DNA of 64,000 nucleotides from Falsiroseomonas oleicola (lineage in GTDB: Bacteria > Pseudomonadota > Alphaproteobacteria > Acetobacterales > Acetobacteraceae): NCBI RefSeq assembly GCF_019029495.1, contig NZ_JAERQM010000003.1, forward strand, positions 367,098-431,097. Reading direction: 5' to 3'. Each line of letters begins with the position of its first letter. Within the stretch, counting starts at the first letter, position 1. Shown here piece after piece: positions 59,091 through 64,000 of this stretch. Made by a program: the position numbers and the translations under genes. The notes under the pieces were generated by a model. The model had not been told where the DNA came from and searched no databases. It saw nothing but the letters and a program-made list of their open reading frames with translations.

Positions 59091-59869
59091 GCGGAGATTG
59101 AATCGGGCCGCAGGACGCGGCCCAGGAAGGCGCGGGTGCGCGGCTCGCGCGGGTTGCCGAGCACCTCGGCCGGCGAGCCCTGTTCCACCACCAGCCCGCC
59201 ATCCATGAAGACGACGCGGTCGGCGACATCGCGGGCAAAGCCCATCTCGTGGGTGACGACCAGCATGGTCATCCCCTCCTCCGCCAGCTTGCGCATCACG
59301 GCCAGCACCTCGCCGACCAGTTCGGGATCGAGGGCGGAGGTCACCTCGTCGAACAGCATCACCGCGGGCTGCATGGCCAGTGCCCGGGCGATGGCGACGC
59401 GCTGCTGCTGGCCGCCGGACAGGTCTGCCGGATAGGCCAGCATCTTGTGCCCCAGGCCAACGCGATCCAGCAGCGCGCGGGCCGTCGCCTCCGCCTCGGC
59501 GCGCGGGCGCCGCAACACCTGGACCGGCGCTTCCATGACGTTGCCGAGGGCGGTCATGTGCGGGAACAGGTTGAAGGCCTGGAAGACGATGCCGATGCGC
59601 CGCCGCGCCAGGGTCATCGCGCGTTCCGGCACGCGCAGCCGCGCGCCACCGCGTTCGGGACCCCAGCCGATATGCTGGCCATCGACGATCACCTCGCCGG
59701 ATTCGAACGGCTCCAGCCCGTTCAGGCAGGCGAGCAGCGTGGACTTGCCGCTGCCGGAGGGGCCGATGACGCAGACCACCTCGCCCGGCGCGACATCAAG
59801 GTCCACGCCGCGCAGCACGGGCGTGGCGCCGTAGGATTTGTGCAGGTTGCGGATGCGGATGGTGCTCAT
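59087..59869 (-). CDS. Amino-acid-type ABC transporter ATP-binding protein (GlnQ type)
   Basis: The 260-residue ATPase of the polar amino acid class has Walker [11 protein letters not shown]-loop [10 protein letters not shown], signature [15 protein letters not shown], Walker [13 protein letters not shown] and H-loop VVTHEMGF. A small insertion ([12 protein letters not shown]) lies before the Q-loop. Start 59869 overlaps the amidohydrolase stop by four bases, and the upstream frame to 60112 is shadow. Confidence 0.94.
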   Translation of the reverse strand: MSTIRIRNLHKSYGATPVLRGVDLDVAPGEVVCVIGPSGSGKSTLLACLNGLEPFESGEVIVDGQHIGWGPERGGARLRVPERAMTLARRRIGIVFQAFNLFPHMTALGNVMEAPVQVLRRPRAEAEATARALLDRVGLGHKMLAYPADLSGGQQQRVAIARALAMQPAVMLFDEVTSALDPELVGEVLAVMRKLAEEGMTMLVVTHEMGFARDVADRVVFMDGGLVVEQGSPAEVLGNPREPRTRAFLGRVLRPDSISA

Positions 59870-61122
59870 CGCAGATGCGCCAGGGCGGGCGGCATCAGCG
59901 CACCGTCGCGCATCAGGAAGGCGCCATCGGCCAGCACATGCTTCAGGTCCCGCGGCCGGGCGGCCATCAGCAGGCGGGGCACGATTTCCTCCGGCTTCGC
60001 ATCGGTGAAGGCGGCGGCGCGCAGGTCGAAGGCCAGAAGGTCCGCGCGGGCGCCCGTCGCCAAGCTCGCGCCATCGGTGGCGATGGTCATGATCTGCGCG
60101 GGCGTCGGCCATTCCGCATCGGGCCGGCCAGCACGCGGCAGCAGCAGCGCGAATTTCGCGGCCTCCAGCATGTCCTGCGTGTCGTTGCTGCCGGGGCCAT
60201 CGGAACCGATGCCGAGCCGCACGCCGCGTGCGATGGCGCGCGCCACCGGCGCGATGCCGCTGCCGAGACGCAGATTGGCCAGCGGGTTGTGCGCCATCCG
60301 GGTGCCGGCGGCTGCCAACAGGTCAAGCTCCGCATCCGTCAGATGCACGCAATGGGCATAGTCCACATGCGGCCCAGCGAGACCGAGCCGTTCCAGATGC
60401 GTCACCGGGTCCGTGCCGAAACGCGCGCGGCAATCGGCGGCGTCCTTTGTCGTCTCGCACAGATGCAGATGCACGAAGGCGCCATGCTCGCGCGCCAGCG
60501 CGCCGATCCCCGACAGAAGCGCATCCGTGCAGCGCTGCGGGGCGGAGGGGCCGAGGCCGATCTCGGCGCCCTTCGGCGGCGCCTTCACCAGCGCAGCCGC
60601 CACGGCCAGCGCCGCCTCCGTGCTCGGCGGCGTGAAGCTGGCGGAGGGGGAGGGCAGGTCGCGCAGCATCATCGCGACGCGGGCGCGGATGCCGCCCTCG
60701 GCCCAGGCGGCGGCGGCGATGGCAACCGACTCCACATTCGGCGGGATCTGCCGGAAATGGTCCGTCACGCGCACGGCGCCGCCGCGAATCGCCTCGGCCG
60801 CCGAGATCAGGATGGCCTGGCGGATGCGCGCCTCCGGCAGGGCGTCCTGGCCATCGGCATATTCGGCGGCGAGCCATTCATCCAGCCGCGCCATGGGCGC
60901 ACGGCCGCGCGCCAGGCTTTCGGGTGAATGGGTATGGGCATTGACGAAGGCGGGCAGCAGCAACAGGTGGCCGGCCTCGACAATCTCCGCATCAGTGACA
61001 TCCAGCGAGGCGCCGGTATCGGCGACACAGCCATCGCGCAGCAGCACGTCCACGCCGAAGCGCGGTGCCCAGTCCCCGCCACCTGCCAGCAACGTGGCGC
61101 CGCGGAACAGCAACGGCCTCAT
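59866..61122 (-). CDS. TRZ/ATZ-type amidohydrolase or deaminase
   Basis: The 418-residue metal-dependent hydrolase has the family motifs [19 protein letters not shown] (two His), [21 protein letters not shown] and [15 protein letters not shown] (Asp). This subgroup includes atrazine/triazine hydrolases, guanine and S-adenosylhomocysteine deaminases, acting on nitrogen heterocycles. It sits inside the ABC operon, between permease and ATPase genes, overlapping both, so its substrate is very likely the imported compound. The exact reaction is not determined. Confidence 0.87.
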   Translation of the reverse strand: MRPLLFRGATLLAGGGDWAPRFGVDVLLRDGCVADTGASLDVTDAEIVEAGHLLLLPAFVNAHTHSPESLARGRAPMARLDEWLAAEYADGQDALPEARIRQAILISAAEAIRGGAVRVTDHFRQIPPNVESVAIAAAAWAEGGIRARVAMMLRDLPSPSASFTPPSTEAALAVAAALVKAPPKGAEIGLGPSAPQRCTDALLSGIGALAREHGAFVHLHLCETTKDAADCRARFGTDPVTHLERLGLAGPHVDYAHCVHLTDAELDLLAAAGTRMAHNPLANLRLGSGIAPVARAIARGVRLGIGSDGPGSNDTQDMLEAAKFALLLPRAGRPDAEWPTPAQIMTIATDGASLATGARADLLAFDLRAAAFTDAKPEEIVPRLLMAARPRDLKHVLADGAFLMRDGALMPPALAHLR

Positions 61123-61772
61123 GCGACCCTCCAGCGGGATTCCAGCCGTGCCACCAGCCAGACCAGCGGCAGCGTCATCGCCAGATACATCAGCGCCACG
61201 CCCGCGAAGGGGCTGAAGGTATTGGCCTGCCAGGTCATGATATCGGTCCCCGCGCGCAAAAGGTCGGGGATGGCGATGACGGAGACCAGGGCTGTGTTCT
61301 TCAGCAGCGTGATCGCCTCATTGCCGATCGGCGGCAGCACGCGGCGCAGTGCCTGCGGCAACACGATGCGTCGCATCGCCAGCCCCCAGCCCATGCCGAG
61401 CGATCGCGCCGCGCGCATCTGCCCGCGATCGATGGATTGGATGCCGGCGCGGATGATCTCGGTGACATAGGCGCCATTGGTCAGCGAAAGCGCCAGGATG
61501 GCCACCGCCTTCGCCTCCAGCAGCAGGCCCAGCGAGGGCAGGCCGTAATAGAGGAACAGCATCGTCACCAGCAGCGGCACGCCGCGCAGCAGCGTCACAT
61601 AGAACAGCGCCACGCCATTCAGCGCCGCAAGGCCCGAAACCCGCGCCAGCCCACCCACCAAGCCGATGAGCAGCCCGATGATGATGGAGACGATGGCGAG
61701 CTGCGCCGTGGTGACGGCGCCGGCGGCCAGCGTCGGCAGGGATTCGACAAAGAGGTCCCATTCGAAATCCAT
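61119..61772 (-). CDS. Amino-acid-type ABC transporter permease (HisM/GlnP type)
   Basis: The 217-residue permease has about five membrane segments and the EAA-like loop AARSLGMGWGLAMRRIVLPQALR. N-terminal residues FVESLPTLAAGAVTTAQLA match the HEQRO-type start of this family. One permease gene is seen; it may work as a homodimer. It overlaps the amidohydrolase by four bases and starts three bases after the deacetylase stop. Confidence 0.93.
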   Translation of the reverse strand: MDFEWDLFVESLPTLAAGAVTTAQLAIVSIIIGLLIGLVGGLARVSGLAALNGVALFYVTLLRGVPLLVTMLFLYYGLPSLGLLLEAKAVAILALSLTNGAYVTEIIRAGIQSIDRGQMRAARSLGMGWGLAMRRIVLPQALRRVLPPIGNEAITLLKNTALVSVIAIPDLLRAGTDIMTWQANTFSPFAGVALMYLAMTLPLVWLVARLESRWRVA

Positions 61773-61775
61773 GGG

Positions 61776-62642
61776 CTACAGAACCTTGCGGGCATGCGCC
61801 GCGATCTCACCGGGCCGGCATAGCCATATGCGCGGCCGGGCGGCGGCGATATGGGCCAGCACGCGGCGCAGATGCAGCAGGCGGAAGGGGTGGCCGACGA
61901 GGAAGGGATGCAGCGACAGGTTGAACACCAGCGGCCACTTTTGCGAAAGGCGAAGCTGTTCCTCGAACTGGTCGATCAGGATGTCGGCCCAGACGGAGGG
62001 CGGCCACTTCGCCGCATGCAGGGCCGGAATGTCGTTGGTCGGGCGGGAATAGGGCACGGTAACCAGCGTACCGGCGCGCGTTGTCAGCAGCGTCGGTTGG
62101 TCATCATGCGTCCAGTCCATGCTGTAGTCGAAGCCGGCCTCCGCCAGCAGGTCCGGCGTCACATGCGTCTGCGCCACCCAGGGGCCCATCCAGCCGCGCG
62201 GCGCGCTGCCTTCCTCCGTCGCGATGCGGTCGCGGCATTGCGCGATCATTTCGCGCTCCTCCGCTTCGTTCATCTCGGACTGACGTTCGGCATTGGTGCG
62301 CCCATGGCCCACGATTTCGTCGCCACGCGCGCGAAAGGCGGCGGCGACCTCCGGGCACAGATCGTAGATCGCGGTGTTCAGCAGCGCCGCCGCCGGAATC
62401 GCAAGCTCGTCCAGCGCGTCGAGCAGGTTCCAGACACCGACGCGGTTGCCCCAATCCCGAAAACCGTAGTTCTGGACATCCGGCTCCGGTGATGGATTCA
62501 CCAGCGGAATCCCCATGCCTTCCGCGAAGGGGAAGGCCTCCAGGTTCACCGCGACATGCACGGCCAGCCGCGCCCCGCCTGGCCAGTCCCAGGCCGGGCG
62601 GTTCGTGATGGCGGAATAGGCGTAGCGGCCGTGCTGGCGCAT
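61776..62642 (-). CDS. Polysaccharide deacetylase-fold protein, allantoinase (PuuE)-like
   Basis: The 288-residue protein has the NodB-like barrel pattern: RLAVHVAVNLEAFPF at the start, NYGFRDWGNRVGVWNLLDAL, GHGRTNAERQSEM and a later MDWTHDDQPTLL. The sequence resembles the cofactor-independent allantoinase PuuE group and peptidoglycan deacetylase relatives more than sugar deacetylases. A C-terminal FNLSLHPFLVGHPFR may add ligands. No signal peptide is seen, which supports a ureide role. It overlaps the NMT1-type gene by one base. Confidence 0.78.
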   Translation of the reverse strand: MRQHGRYAYSAITNRPAWDWPGGARLAVHVAVNLEAFPFAEGMGIPLVNPSPEPDVQNYGFRDWGNRVGVWNLLDALDELAIPAAALLNTAIYDLCPEVAAAFRARGDEIVGHGRTNAERQSEMNEAEEREMIAQCRDRIATEEGSAPRGWMGPWVAQTHVTPDLLAEAGFDYSMDWTHDDQPTLLTTRAGTLVTVPYSRPTNDIPALHAAKWPPSVWADILIDQFEEQLRLSQKWPLVFNLSLHPFLVGHPFRLLHLRRVLAHIAAARPRIWLCRPGEIAAHARKVL

Positions 62643-63661
62643 CAGGCACCCATCGGCGGCAACATGCGGTCGGCTGCCGGCGGCAGGAACTGAGTCAGCA
62701 TGAAGCTTTCGGCGGAAGGTGGGGTGGCGACGCCAAAGGCCTCGGCCATCGCCGTCACCATGGCAGCGGCGCGGGCGGGATCGACATGGCCCACGCCCTT
62801 CTCCCGCGCTGTCGGCGTCAGCACGGCTTCGCGCATGATGAAGCGCATGCGCTCCGTCTCCAGCGGCACATCGGCCAGAGGCTCCCGCGCCCGCACCGCG
62901 GCGATGGCGGCGGTGGGGTCGGTCAGCGCCTCCTTCAGCCCGGCGAGGGTGGCGCGCACGAAGCCGCGCACCATCTCCGGCTCTTTCGTCGCCAATTCTG
63001 CCGGCAGCAGCAGCGCATTGCCGAACACGTCCACGCCGTAGTCGTTGAAGCGGAACATGCGGATGTCCTGCTCCCTCTGCCCCAGGGCGCGTAGGTTGAA
63101 GAAGGCGCCGGAGACGAAGGCGGTGATGGCATCGGCCTCGCCCCGGTGCAGCATCGGCTCCCGCAACGGCGGCGCCACGGTGATCCAGGTGACATCGTCG
63201 GGCGCCAACCCGTTTGCCTTGGCGAAGACCGGGAACAGCACGCGACCGCTATCGCCCGCCGGCGCCGCGATGCGCTTGCCGCGCAGATCGGCCGGCGTCT
63301 CGATGCCCCGCCCCGCCACGGTGATGACGCTGGCCAGGGTGCGATCGAAATACTGGAACACATTGACCACGGTGCGGGCGGGGTGGTCGGCATTGTGCTT
63401 CACCACGGCGCCGGGATCGCCAAAGCCGATCTCCGCCGCGCCGGCCGCCAGCTTGGTGACGACATCGCCCGATCCGAAGCCGCGCTGAATGGTGACGTTC
63501 AGCCCCTCCCGCGCGAAATGGCCGCGCTCGGCGGCGAGGAACCAGGCGGCGTGGTAGCCCTGCGGCGTCCAGTCCAGCATCAGCCGCAGCGCGCGCGGCT
63601 GGGCCAGTGCGGGTGTTGCGAGCAGCGCGCCTGTGGCGGCCAGGAAGCTACGGCGTTGCAT
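62642..63661 (-). CDS. NMT1/THI5-like ABC transporter binding protein
   Basis: The 339-residue protein has a signal peptide (MQRRSFLAATGALLATPALAQ) and the family features LRLMLDWTPQGYHAAWFLAAERGHFAREGLNV and GSGDVVTKLAAGAAEIGFGDPG. NMT1-like proteins bind pyrimidines, aliphatic sulfonates or related compounds. No matching permease/ATPase pair is adjacent, other than the amino-acid-type system in the operon. It starts 11 bases after the ureidoglycolate lyase-like gene. Confidence 0.88.
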   Translation of the reverse strand: MQRRSFLAATGALLATPALAQPRALRLMLDWTPQGYHAAWFLAAERGHFAREGLNVTIQRGFGSGDVVTKLAAGAAEIGFGDPGAVVKHNADHPARTVVNVFQYFDRTLASVITVAGRGIETPADLRGKRIAAPAGDSGRVLFPVFAKANGLAPDDVTWITVAPPLREPMLHRGEADAITAFVSGAFFNLRALGQREQDIRMFRFNDYGVDVFGNALLLPAELATKEPEMVRGFVRATLAGLKEALTDPTAAIAAVRAREPLADVPLETERMRFIMREAVLTPTAREKGVGHVDPARAAAMVTAMAEAFGVATPPSAESFMLTQFLPPAADRMLPPMGA

Positions 63662-63672
63662 CTGCTTTCTCC

Positions 63673-64000
63673 TCAGGCGGCGATGGAGAGGGCGACACCG
63701 AATTGCGTGTCGATGCGCACGGTGTCGTGGTCGGTCTCGTTGGTGTCCGACAGTTCAAGGTTGAAGAAGTCCTGGCGCGTCGCGGTGAAGAAGGGCCCGG
63801 CATGCCAGGTGCCGCGATGCAGGCACAGCGCGGTGCCGCCGGGGATGCGGAAGCAGGTGATGCCCTCCGCCGTCAGCGGCACCTCCGCCGGCGCAAGGCC
63901 GATGAACCAGTCGGCGCCATCGGTGGAGGCCAGGCACTGCGTCACGCGCAGATGCCGCGTGATGCCGCGGATCAGCAGCGGCCGGTGCGGCAGGCGCATG
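63673..64000 (-). CDS. Ureidoglycolate lyase-like protein, 3' part
   Basis: The C-terminal 108 residues visible here contain FRIPGGTALCLHRGTWHAGPFF and DFFNLELSDTNETDHDTV, matching the AllA-type cupin, with the His of GTWH and a downstream TNETDHD. The 5' end lies beyond base 64000; the ATG at 63999 is too far in for a full-length enzyme. Ureidoglycolate lyase releases urea from ureidoglycolate in allantoin breakdown. It is the first visible gene of the twelve-gene minus-strand run. Confidence 0.8.
   Translation of the reverse strand, partial: MRLPHRPLLIRGITRHLRVTQCLASTDGADWFIGLAPAEVPLTAEGITCFRIPGGTALCLHRGTWHAGPFFTATRQDFFNLELSDTNETDHDTVRIDTQFGVALSIAA

Noticed and set aside
1-64000. tRNA genes, insertion sequences or prophage
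   Set aside because: I saw no tRNA-like T-loop sequences in the intergenic gaps and no transposase, integrase or phage structural genes among the frames.

Overview
The window is very GC-rich, densely coding DNA with few intergenic gaps. The housekeeping genes are alphaproteobacterial in type: ubiE, mutM, an enoyl-CoA hydratase, rpsT and dnaA together; proA, nadD and a probable rsfS; glnD next to mutS; maeB with a fused phosphotransacetylase-like domain; and a coq7-type hydroxylase. Add seven orphan Bug/TctC-type periplasmic binding proteins and the best guess is a Roseomonas-like member of the Acetobacteraceae. This is inferred from gene content only. I see no tRNA, rRNA, insertion sequence, prophage or CRISPR.

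Layout. (1) 1-12.3 kb, mostly minus strand: the 5' end of a lysine/alanine/proline-repeat gene sitting where rsfS normally lies, nadD, a secreted hydratase-like protein, proA, a plus-strand pair of duplicated small secreted proteins closed by a good terminator, a family 5 solute-binding protein, a DUF4410 lipoprotein, glnD and mutS. (2) 12.5-21.6 kb: maeB, DUF488, an FkbM methyltransferase, a Bug protein, a glutamine-amidotransferase-like hydrolase, a ureohydrolase with a structured leader, dnaN and coq7. (3) 21.6-31.5 kb: two flavoproteins with a Bug protein between them, a TRAP transporter, an M24 peptidase, another Bug protein and a DeoR regulator. (4) 31.6-36.4 kb: a SLOG-fold protein followed by a complete Ugp-type ABC importer. 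(5) 36.5-38.0 kb: a two-subunit iron-sulfur fumarase/tartrate dehydratase. (6) 38.1-47.1 kb: a plus-strand catabolic run (2-hydroxyacid dehydrogenase, GST, class III CoA-transferase, carboxymuconolactone-decarboxylase-like protein, lactonase-like amidohydrolase, three tandem Bug proteins, a crotonase, a fourth Bug protein). (7) 47.1-52.0 kb: ubiE, mutM, enoyl-CoA hydratase, rpsT, dnaA. (8) 52.1-64.0 kb: at least twelve minus-strand genes, many overlapping by 1-4 bases, ending just after dnaA.

Region 8 is the most novel part. It encodes an amino-acid-type ABC importer, an NMT1/THI5-like binding protein, three enzymes resembling purine or ureide catabolism (ureidoglycolate lyase-like, allantoinase/PuuE-like, TRZ/ATZ-type amidohydrolase), two flavin monooxygenases, an amidase, a dihydroxyphthalate-decarboxylase-like protein, and a 342-residue protein carrying an exact match to the archaeosine synthase (ArcS) signature PC-x3-KPY-x2-S-x2-H. 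This looks like an uncharacterised uptake and breakdown pathway for a nitrogen-rich, possibly heterocyclic compound. The substrate cannot be deduced from sequence alone.

Other points of interest: a 44-base palindromic repeat at two convergent gene ends, a 60-base tandem repeat with a possible AUU start in the probable rsfS, dnaN lying 30 kb from dnaA, and a tandem 15-base repeat in the DnaA linker.
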